A model generated the notes under the pieces. That model did no database searches. It was not told the DNA's origin and saw nothing but the letters and a program-made list of their open reading frames with translations. From NCBI GenBank assembly GCA_000320545.1, contig ADNK01003271.1, positions 1 to 30,335 on the forward strand: a stretch of DNA of 30,335 bases, given 5' to 3'. The stretch comes from Bigelowiella natans CCMP2755. Its lineage: Eukaryota > Cercozoa > Chlorarachniophyceae. Within the stretch, counting starts at the first letter, position 1. Each line of letters starts with the position of its first letter. Shown piece after piece: positions 20,422 to 29,102 of the stretch. A program made the position numbers and the translations under genes.

Positions 20422-21059
20422 ATCAAACCGGAAAAGAGAGAGAGAGAGTTGCTATAGGACTAATCCCATTATTACCTTAGCAATTTTTAGTCGCTCATGC
20501 TTGGAAAGCAGCTCGGAGCGTAGTAGTATGTTATTACGCCAACTACGTAGTGAATAGAGTAGAAGAAGAGGACGGGGAGGTAAGTAGCAGGATAAGATGC
20601 TTCAACTATTCTCAAAATAATTCGAGAGGTGGCCTGTGCACTTAATTTTGTATGTTCTTGTTTAGAAAACTTGCATGTAGAAGAGGGAACTGAATGTTTA
20701 TTTTTGTATGCATAGAATGAACTTGCATGCAGGTTGGGAATTGTTTTTATTCTGTTATGCGTATCTAATTTGTTTTTGCATCCATAGAATGAACTTGCAT
20801 GCAGGTTCGGGTTCGGAACTGTTTTTATTCTGTTATGCGTATCTAACAGGAAGGAATATAAACTTAAACAATTTCAAAGAATGATATAATTGTTTATGTT
20901 TCAATTTTTCTTCAGATTATACCAGGAGGTGGGTGTTTGCTGGCGGCGCGTCGAAGAAGAGGCCATTACGATGCCCAACACGGTCGCAATAGCAAAGAAT
21001 ATTGATAGACGCCCGCGGCGGAATCGTCTGGCGCATTTTCTGTTCGAAAATTCACGCAT
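14977..21059 (-). CDS. CK2A: Casein kinase 2 alpha (catalytic subunit) homologue with N-terminal signal-like leader, 18 exons, 490 aa
   Basis: Exons in gene order: 21059-20923, 20542-20476, 20228-20128, 19882-19817, 19715-19640, 19473-19407, 19308-19241, 18753-18632, 18136-18086, 17839-17761, 17405-17313, 17037-16984, 16591-16521, 16472-16427, 16279-16244, 15917-15864, 15658-15592, 15194-14977. All introns are GT...AG and phases close to 1473 nt. CK2 marks: RPPEYSNYE; glycine loop GRGKFSEVF (residues 128-135); catalytic Lys149 in VVIK; Glu162; HRDVKPHN (Asp236); DFG 255-257; [78 protein letters not shown]2 is a constitutively active acidophilic Ser/Thr kinase. Oddities: residues 1-45 hold a basic run and a hydrophobic core (19-33, [15 protein letters not shown]), then a basic linker; DFG replaces the usual DWG; the Lys-rich cluster is QHSKLQR; the tail (420-490) is strongly acidic. 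Exon 14 ([15 protein letters not shown]) does not match CK2 and is the least certain. Confidence 0.92.
15941..15951. repeat. Homopolymer G run in CK2 intron
   Basis: A run of about 11-12 G in the intron between exons 15 and 16, 23 bases upstream of exon 16 in gene sense (C run on the coding strand). Confidence 0.9.
16657..16719. repeat. (CA)n-(GA)n compound repeat in CK2 intron 12
   Basis: CA run followed by about 21 GA units, inside the intron between exons 12 and 13. Confidence 0.95.
16803..16838. repeat. (ATC)n microsatellite in CK2 intron 12
   Basis: About 12 ATC units, intronic. Confidence 0.95.
17060..17138. repeat. (GAT)n-(GA)n compound repeat in CK2 intron 11
   Basis: About 13 GAT units then about 17 GA units, starting 20 bases upstream of exon 12 in gene sense. 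On the coding strand the TC run sits in the distal part of the intron and could serve as an extended pyrimidine tract. Confidence 0.95.
17237..17268. repeat. (CCCT)n microsatellite in CK2 intron 11
   Basis: Seven to eight CCCT units, purine-rich on the coding strand; intronic. Confidence 0.95.
17434..17469. repeat. (ATC)n microsatellite in CK2 intron 10
   Basis: About 11 units, upstream of exon 11 in gene sense. Confidence 0.95.
18375..18488. repeat. 57-bp tandem duplication in CK2 intron 8
   Basis: Two adjacent copies (18375-18431 and 18432-18488) both run from AAACATATATATCCTC to GTTTATACGTCGTGCATGG. They differ only by a small shift of CTC/ATC bases near the start, so the duplication is recent. 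Confidence 0.9.
19015..19104. repeat. (GAAT)n and (TC)n repeats in CK2 intron 7
   Basis: GAAT run at 19015-19043 and TC run at 19057-19103, intronic. Confidence 0.95.
19476..19498. repeat. (GAT)n repeat that forms the acceptor of CK2 exon 6
   Basis: On the coding strand the run reads (ATC)n and ends ATCAG directly at exon 6 (19473). The AG of the splice site is thus the end of the microsatellite. Confidence 0.9.
19991..20163 (-). repeat. 88-bp tandem duplication spanning the 3' part of CK2 exon 3 and its donor
   Basis: Copy one (about 20079-20163) contains the functional exon 3 end, [11 protein letters not shown], and its donor GTATTATG at 20127-20126. Copy two (about 19991-20075, 88 bp away, inside intron 3) repeats the same exon end and donor with few changes. 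One of these turns the Arg codon of ELRPPE into TGA, so inclusion of the copy would stop translation. Confidence 0.9.
20382..20420. repeat. (ATC)n microsatellite in CK2 intron 2
   Basis: About 13 units, followed by a short GA run at 20436-20447. Confidence 0.95.
20703..20847. repeat. 72-bp tandem duplication in CK2 intron 1
   Basis: Both copies carry CATAGAATGAACTTGCATGC and, after a short variable part, TTTTTATTCTGTTATGCGTA (copies about 20703-20774 and 20775-20847). A weaker third similarity (AACTTGCATGTAG) lies near 20670. Confidence 0.85.
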
Positions 21060-21161
21060 TGCTGCACGCTTTTTTCAAGGAAAGCTGAGTCCAAGACTCA
21101 GTTCGTAGAGGGGGGAGCGAGGGTGCGCAGCAAGGAATGAGGTCGCTCTTTAGGCAGATTT
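21060..21161. promoter_or_regulatory. Possible short bidirectional promoter
   Basis: Only 102 bp separate the CK2 start codon (21059, minus) from the first ATG of the tentative plus-strand gene at 21162. The stretch is GC-richer than its surroundings. No core motif is clear, and its role depends on the plus-strand gene being real. Confidence 0.25.
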
Positions 21162-21967
21162 ATGCGTATGATATTTCCCAATGAAAACACCATCTTTTTT
21201 ACGATTAAACCCGATGTTCCTCGAATGGTAAAATGCACCCAATGTGCGAGGAAGTCATTTCACCATCAAGAAGTGAGGCAACTTTTGGGGATTTTTAATC
21301 AGAAAATATCGTAACAAATAAAATACTTATTTTGTGAGAATGTAAAAGCGAGAAATAAGAATAATGGAAATAATCATCATCTGAAGTTAAATATTTATGT
21401 CTGTAAAGTGTTGTCGCAGATGAAAAATGGCACATTCTCCTAATATCTTATGTTAATTATTCTCTCGTATACAAGATCATTTCTTTCTCTCATCTGAAGC
21501 ATGCCGATGGATTTCATGGCGGCATCCTAAATACGACGTCAGTCATCCAATGTAGAGGAGGTTTCACCTTTGATGAATTCGATCTAGACAATCCAACCCC
21601 TTGAGCTTAACTGGAACGATATTCAATGTGCATCGAAACTTCTCTCCTGTTCTTGGAGAGGGTTCTACTGAAGATCATGAAACACTCCCAGACTCCGATG
21701 AGAAAAACAACGGAGAAGTAGCAGGCCAACGGAACTCATTCTTAGGCGAAACTGGTACGCTTCGGAAATTTAATTTAGAGTTACTCGTGCAATTTCACTT
21801 ATTTCACGATGTGAATTTGGTGAGGTGAGCCTGAGAAGAATTCCATCACAGCCATTGCATCTGCGATGGTAGAGGTCCGGTCAGCGGATCACTACTGTCG
21901 ACTCAATTGCGACTACACCATGGAGTGTCAATTAAGCAACACATGTGTCTACGTTCCTAGCATGTAA
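21162..21967 (+). CDS. Tentative small Cys-rich protein gene, 4 exons
   Basis: Proposed exons: 21162-21265, 21500-21537, 21588-21754, 21852-21967 (stop TAA). Exon 1 gives MRMIFPNENTIFFTIKPDVP, then RMVKCTQCARKSFHHQE, and ends at a strong donor GTGAGG. The best-supported part is the junction 21754/21852, where ...NSFLGET joins AIASAMVEVRSADHYCRLNC in phase across a 97-bp GT...AG intron and runs on to ECQLSNTCVYVPSM. The weak part is exon 2: its downstream intron would be only 50 bp, shorter than any other here, and other open phases exist. The CTQC...HH and later Cys pairs could bind metal, but no family is recognised. Confidence 0.35.
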
Positions 21968-22902
21968 TTTAAAGCTGGCGTCGAACACAAAACCCATCTT
22001 CTTGTAGATCTTTCATTCATTGGCAATGATGCGCAGCATCCTCAACGCCTGATCAGACATGCAAATGTCTCAGCATGCAAAAGTGTGATCTTGTTGCAAT
22101 GTGATTGTGCCAACATGAGCAATGATGTACAGACATTACAACACTAGTATATCACAAACATAGATTAGCTTGCTAGTTGTGGTTGCGCACCATGCTAGCG
22201 CAAATGATTACAGTTGTTGCTCTGCTGCATGTGTTCATCGATCTGTGTGAGCATGGATAGAGCAGTATCGAGCAAGCGCTAAATGGCGAATTTATGCGCT
22301 TTCACTTACAATGTAATATATGGCTATTTTTAAAGCACACTCTAAATTGCGTCTCTCCTAATATCCAACGGGCCAGCATGCACTCAGCAGCACTGCAACT
22401 CTCGTTATGATCCCTCTTGCAGCATGTACTCAGTAGCAGGGAATACCAGTTATAATCCCCTTTGCAGCATGCAGTCAGTAGCACATGACCGTAACTCTCA
22501 TCATTATCATCATCATCATCATCATCATCATCATCTCTCTTTGTACAACGGTCTTATTATCCTAGACACAACGTGCTTACTAGTGAACGCTGTGCTATGA
22601 TTAATTGTGAGTGTTTTGTTGCCGATAATTAGCTTGAGAATCGTTCCACATGTAGTCGGCTTCTATTGAGCTGCTCCCAAAGAAAGATAGTTACACATCA
22701 AATATTTCAGACATAAAGACTACCACAAGCAGCATTAAAAAAAAAAGTAAACTTAACGTTCGGCACATTTATTGACTACTATGTATATGACGTAGGATCT
22801 TAAATGCAGCTCTTCAGACAAATAGCATTGATTCATAAAACAACATCAAGTATTGTCTGCATGAGTCCACACTTCGTTGTTCTTCTGTCGTGATGATAGT
22901 AT
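21968..22902. other. Spacer with odd block D and no gene seen
   Basis: Bases 21970-22480 resemble blocks A-C (TGCA, GCATGC and CTAGCT-type words, low simple-repeat content). Within it a motif around GCAGCATG..CTCAG[TC]AGCA recurs at about 22372-22390, 22420-22437 and 22464-22482. An ATC run lies at 22499-22534. I see no convincing exon, RNA gene or promoter. Confidence 0.4.
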
Positions 22903-23642
22903 TTACAACTCTTCTTTATCTTCCTCTTTTTGTTCTTCTATACTGGCAAAACATTCTTTGACCTGCATTTTGGCATCGCAAAGAAACTTTTTTCGAGTCA
23001 ATATCTTCTTTATGTTTTCAGACCACGCTCCTTACAATTTTGATGGTGTCGTAGAAATTAAGAGTGAAGGAGGGAGGAGGGAGAGACAAAACAAGGAAAC
23101 GAGAGGACCTTTTATAATTATTTTGATTATAAAATAGAAGATGACACTACTACTACATCTAATAACACACCACTACACACGATGATATCGTAGCCATAAA
23201 GCTGTAACTCCCTCAAAATTCGGTCAGCTATTGCTGTGACATTACCAAGTAGAAGGAAGAAGAAGATGGTGATGAATCAGTAATAGTTGAAGAAACATAA
23301 AATGAAAATAAGAGAAAGTAATTACAATCTTCTGAGAAGAGAATAATTGAAAAGAGTAGAGAAATAAAAACTATGAAAACAAGATAACTCACATAGTATT
23401 AGGAATAGGAAGAGAAAGAACAAATTCGTCATTAATTTGTTATTATCCTCCCCATCTCATTAACTTCCTCCTCCTCCTCTCCTCATTTTCTTGCAATTGT
23501 TGACCAAGTATGAGAACAATCCATCACCTTCATTAAGTCTTTGCAGAGCAATGATAGAAATATCGCTGTAAGAGTGCATAGATGATGTTCCCCGACGACT
23601 CTGTTAAGTCATTTTATTTAAGAGGTGTTGTTTCACACGCAC

Positions 23643-23686
<44 letters not shown>

Positions 23687-23758
23687 ATACATGTAATGTA
23701 AATTCCCTCCTTACCGGGTAGTACGATTCTTCACCGGGAATACTGCAGCAGACGTCAT
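22903..23758 (-). CDS. Tentative small soluble protein, 4 exons, 79 aa
   Basis: Exons in gene order: 23758-23715, 23565-23528, 23233-23181, 23007-22903 (stop TAA). Phases close to 240 nt. The start ATG has a favourable AAA context (CCAAAATGA) and is followed by donor GTAAGG. Pieces read MTSAAVFPVKNRTTR, DISIIALQRLNE, AIADRILRELQLYGYDII and KILTRKKFLCDAKMQVKECF, ending in a charged tail EEQKEEDKEEL. It is mostly helical-looking with no signal or membrane segment. I do not recognise the family. The chain is supported by phase consistency (alternative phases hit stops) but not by homology, and the last acceptor (CATAAAG before 23007) is ordinary. Confidence 0.45.
23638..23681. repeat. (CA)n microsatellite
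   Basis: About 20 CA units in intron 1 of the tentative 79-aa gene. Confidence 0.95.
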
Positions 23759-24677
23759 TTTGGCGAATCAGTGCAGAGTTTGGGAGGAAGAAGTGCTGTT
23801 TAACGATGATAGAGAAATGCCAATGATGTGGATCATCATGAAAGATACCAAATACCCTCTTTTAAGTTTTCATTTCTGTCGTTCGTTTTATTATAAGTAG
23901 TAGTCGAGTCATAGTAGAGCTAGTGTTAACTACTATCCTCAAGTTAACTAATATCAATGATAAGGAAAGTGATACTAAAACAATAAATCTATTATTTGAT
24001 TTTTGTATTATTATTATTATCATATTTGTACATCATGCGGTCGCTGCTACCATTAAACAACATTAGCTACTACTACCATTAGATGAATATATCATCTCCA
24101 AAATAGGTAGGTTGCTGTTGTTTGTTGCTGTTATCGGACTGTGTGTTACCCTATTATACAACCTCATCTTTCTTCTTTCTATTCTCAGAAGCTCTCTGAT
24201 ACGATGAGGGACGGCGACAACTTTGACGGCGGCAGTTATTATCGATATAGTTGTCACTATACGGAATTCCAATTGAAATCCCTCTTTGAATCCTATTTGT
24301 TATCTGAAAAAGCACAACGAGTATAGGCATTAGTGTGAGTCCTGCTGTCATTTTGCTGCTGCTATCAAGATTGAATGGATGTGTAGTAGTGTGAATGCAT
24401 TGTTGATGTTTAATAATAGGGATGTGTCCAGGAGGCATTGATTTAACAATATGGAAGAAACAACAAAGTGGAACACTCACCCATTGAAACTTGGTGCTAT
24501 CTTGTTGATAATGGGCGATGCCTAATTGCGACGTATACGAAAAATATTAAAACACATTAAAACATTAAAACATAATATAAATGGTCGCACTACTAAAGTA
24601 GTCACCGACTGACGCCAATGTCACAATAACCTGTGTTCTCAAAGATAACATCTGTAGCGATCTGTAGCGATTCCAGC

Positions 24678-24727
<50 letters not shown>

Positions 24728-24785
24728 CAATTCACTTTATGCTATCTGGTATTTGCAGTATGTGTGAAGAAAGTGTAGTAGTAGC

Positions 24786-24816
<31 letters not shown>

Positions 24817-25000
24817 CCATTCTTTCATGATTATAAACCTCCTCATCTTCCTCCCCATTATCATCATTAAACTCATCACCATCATAACCATAACCACCAT
24901 AACACTCACATACATCGTATCAGTTCGCCTTAAAGACTAACATTATCATCATCATCATCATCATCATCTTACTTCCAGCTGGGGACTGTAATCCATCAAG
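23759..25000. other. Spacer with weak exon candidates
   Basis: This lies between the WW gene stop (25001) and the 79-aa gene start. Minus-strand open pieces with GT/AG borders occur at about 24646-24626 (MLSLRTQ), 24524-24482 (ASPIINKIAPSFNG) and a segment ending at a TAA at 24154 (IQRGISIGIPYSDNYIDN). They can be chained in phase but resemble nothing known, so I do not call a gene. Repeats: TA run 24679-24721, GTA run 24776-24815, ATC run 24945-24967. Confidence 0.3.
24652..24673. repeat. Perfect 10-bp tandem duplication of a CTACAG acceptor-like motif
   Basis: The unit GATCTGTAGC occurs twice in a row on plus; on minus this gives GCTACAGATC twice, doubling a possible 3' splice site. Confidence 0.85.
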
Positions 25001-26085
25001 TCACTTCCTACTGGGAAGATCATCACCTGTGAAAGAAATATATAAAACATGTAGAAAGGAGAAATTAAAGAAGGGTGAGAATGGTAATAATAATAATAAT
25101 GATGATGATGATGATGATGATGATGGTGCTGAATGGGAAATACGACTACCGCTACAACTACACACACACTTACACACACACACACACACACACACGCACA
25201 TACACACAACATTCAACACAGAAGATCTTATTTTACACCCAACATATCGACAGCATATCGACAACATATCGACAACATAAATAGAGTGAATTTGTGGAAG
25301 CAGCATACCCTTTCCCAGTATTTTCGTCTTGACTGGAAACTAATAACACTGATTGATTCGTTGTAAAGGAGTGAGTGAGTAAATTACTATGTGCACTACT
25401 CACAATAAATAGAAGAGTGCCGCAATGCATCAAGCATGAAGAAGCTGAAAGATTAAAGTAGTAAATGTATCTTTAATTCCTATCGTAACTCTTCTTTGTC
25501 TTGTTCGTATTGTGGGTTAATAGTACTATAAACCTCTCTGCAACAGTGCTTCCTGTTGTCTGTACCAGGACAGCGACTGAGTAGTATTGCGGAACAAAAA
25601 CAACAAAACAACAACAATAACAAGTCTAAAGGTGACGATGATCATGATGATCATCATCATGATCATGATCATGATCAACTGCTGCTACTACTGTCAATAA
25701 CAGCACATCATTTAAGATGATGTTGCGGAATATTACCTCTCTTGGCATTTGCTATAGTAGCATCCGAAGACGCGTACGGACCATACACATGGAAGAAATC
25801 CAAGCTGTTTTGGTGTGAAGGAAACTACTTTTAATGACTACAGACGACTACATACTACTACGACACTTGTGGATTGAGAAATGGTAATAATCAATGAAAA
25901 CATCGTTGTCGTACGGAAGTCTTAGCCATACTTCACCAGGAATTGACTGAGTTTATTAGGACACATCATTGATGCATGATTAGTAGCTAGTCAATATTCA
26001 GCATATCGTGTGTTCTTCTAACATCATCATCATCGTCATCATCAATTGTACGCACTATCTATCTCTCCCCCTCCTCTCCTGCGGC

Positions 26086-26124
<39 letters not shown>

Positions 26125-26177
26125 GAGAAAGGAGAAAATGTTGCCATACACGAGTACAAAACACACGTATTTGATGT

Positions 26178-26224
<47 letters not shown>

Positions 26225-28698
26225 GAGAGAAAGGAGAAAATGTTGCCTTACACGAGTACAAAACACACGTATTTGATGTAACATAATTTGTGACCCGATC
26301 TTCTTGTAAACCGCCTGCAATTTTTCTGAATTCGGGAAGCAGTCTATCTATAAATGGGAGGATGATAAGTAGGTAATAATGCATTAGATGATGACCCCTT
26401 TACACAGTGAAAATGAGCGTCTTGAGAATGGTTATCATCATCGCCATCTATATCTTCATCTACTCAGCAATCGATGCAGTAGTAGTTCTCTGAAATGTAA
26501 TATGGTACTGCTCAACTATCACTAGTAGTAAGGCTTCTTCTTCTTCTTCATCATCATCTTCTTCTTCTTCTTCTTCTTCTTCTTTCACTCTGATCATCCC
26601 ACAACCGTTAAATAGTCACCACCTACGAATGTGCAGTGTCTAATGTCCAATTCCACCTAAATAGGTAGAGAGGCAAGAGATGATGATGAAGAGGAAGAAG
26701 AAAGAGGGATCGATAGTGAGTACTATCAAACACTAGAGCGGTAGGCATCTTTCATCACTTTGCCGGTGGTAGTAAATATGAGATGATAAGATATACATTA
26801 AGATGTATGTATGATGATGATGATGATGATGACGATGATGATGACGATGTGACAAGGGGGTTCATATAGTCGTACGTACGTATACTGGTAATTGATAGCA
26901 GCGCACGTATTTGGTGAAATAGAGCTAAAGATGGTGTTTTAACATAGTGATTGAGAAAAATCGTTGTTTACTTCCGTTCCGCCTCTCTTTGGAATTATAG
27001 TGTAGCTTGCATGAGCTGCCCCTGAGTAGTAGCAGCAGTAGCAATAACAGTAGCAATATTAGTAGTAGTAACAGTAGTAGTAACAGTAGTAGTAGGAGTA
27101 GTAGTATAGGTTAGCTACTGTATGCATTGATGGGAAGAAGAAGAGAAGAAGAAGAAGAAGAAGAAGAAGAAGAAGAGTATCTAAGAAAAGAGAGTAGTGT
27201 GATAGTAGTGGTGGTGGGGAGGAGAAGGAGGAGGGTGTATGAGGGATGAGGACAGCAGCAAAATAATAGCGACAGTCGTTGACTACTACTACTACCATTA
27301 CTTCTACAACTAGTACTGGTACAAGTAGGTGTTACTATTATTATTATTATTGTTATTATGATTCGTGCATGATTAGATGATTAGTGCCTCATGAAGGACT
27401 AACATTATGGTAATCTATATTACTACTACCTCGTGAAAGAATAACATAGAAGCCATATTTATCCGGAACAACTACCCCTCTATCTAGCTGTAATCTTAGC
27501 CTCAAATTGTATCTACTTTCCACCACCAAAGCACAATCACCCATGTATATAACGATAGGAGTAACACAAACACCAGATATACGTTAAAATTTAGGTTGAG
27601 GATTTTGGTGAAATATTCATGTTACCACTATTATATTGCCATTTCATCATATAATCATCATCATATCATCATGATCATCTACGAGTTATACACCGATATC
27701 GTTCATTTGGAATTCGTAGAGGCACTTCTCGGCCTATTACACAGCAGAGTAAACATGGAAAAGGAGCAGTAAAGAGCCGTATTACGTTTGTGATGTGTAA
27801 TGATTATGCATTTGTGATGATGTCTATGGTTAAGAAATCGTATTTATTGTGGATGATAATGGAGATATGTTATAAGTGCTGCCTTTATTCTGTTGAACAA
27901 ACTGAAAGAGAGCATGGTGATATGTTATAAGTGCTGCCTTTATTCTGCTGAACAAACTGAAAGAGAGCAGCTCTTATAGGCAACACTCGTCGTCGATAAG
28001 TGAAATCCTACGAATGGAACGGTGGAAGGGATTTAATATCAGTAAGAACAGCATTAAAATACTACTTTAACGACAGAAACATCCTTAGTTACTACTTAAG
28101 GAACTATGAATATAAGTATATAGTCCTGTTTGAATTACGCATACACATACACACATACACACACCACACTTATGATGCATATCACCCAAAAGAGCCATAA
28201 CAGCATCGGAAGTATCACAGCAGCATGAACTGAGAATAAAATGCATGTTGCTACGAATACCGGGATGTGTCTAACAAGAAAAGGAGGAGGAGGAGGAGGA
28301 GGAGGAGGAGGAGGAGGATGAGGACAAATTATCTATGACTCCAACATTTTAATTAAATTGCTTTATGTGCAACCAACAAACGATGATGATAATTGATAGT
28401 GATGACAATAATGCTGATAATGATAATGATGATGATGGTGGTGGTGGTGATGATGATGATGATGATGATAATGATGATTACGCTTACATAAACCTAAATA
28501 CATACATTTCATCTACGGTAAGTCATATATGTAGTAACCAGTATCTAAGGACTAACGTTAGACGGAAAATCATCCTCAAGAAGTAATTCTTGTTGTCGTC
28601 ACGTGACTTAAAGAAACATCTCTTCTTTCCATTGGCTTTATCATCCTCTTCGTCGCCATCATTATCATCATCAATATCGCAGTAGAAGGAAGAAGCTA

Positions 28699-28733
<35 letters not shown>

Positions 28734-29055
28734 ACAATGCCATCGTCGTTGACTTGATTTTGGTTGCAGTGATCAGCAGCCTTTTTGCTGTTGTTTCTTC
28801 CCTCATCGTCTAGTAATAGTTTGGATGAACCTTTTTCCATGATAAACTTGCAACATTGCAGCAAAAATATTGAACAAGACTCATTATGATTATCATTATC
28901 ATCACCAACATCATTATCTCTTATGCATGATAGTAATTGGTCCTCACCTTCATGGGAGACTCCCAGGTAGACGTAGAACTTCTGGCGTTGTAATAATACC
29001 TTGCAGTAGCAGCAGCAGCAGCAGCAGCAGTAAGTGTATTGTAAGAACGAAGAGT

Positions 29056-29102
<47 letters not shown>

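Noticed and set aside
25001-25306. Reading exons 25444-25309 as ...MHCGTLLFI and SRRKYWER, followed by VMIFPVGSDLMDYSPQLE, continuing the WW gene to about 24154
   Set aside because: It needs a phase that no donor of exon 25576-25534 provides. The phase that fits gives FFMLDALRHSSIY, KTKILGK and a stop at 25001.
28000-28200. Plus-strand frame MKSYEWNGGRDLISVRT...
   Set aside because: It overlaps WW-gene exons 7 and 8 on the other strand, is AT-rich by composition, and ends in a CA/TA repeat-derived sequence.
28523-29065. A continuous 180-codon minus-strand frame including a poly-Cys start and the region 28846-28999
   Set aside because: Only its part 28557-28846 is used. In 28948-28999 another phase gives the WW core YYYNARSSTSTWESPMK, which is unmistakable, so the upper part of the long frame is a shadow and the poly-Cys is the CAG repeat read in antisense.
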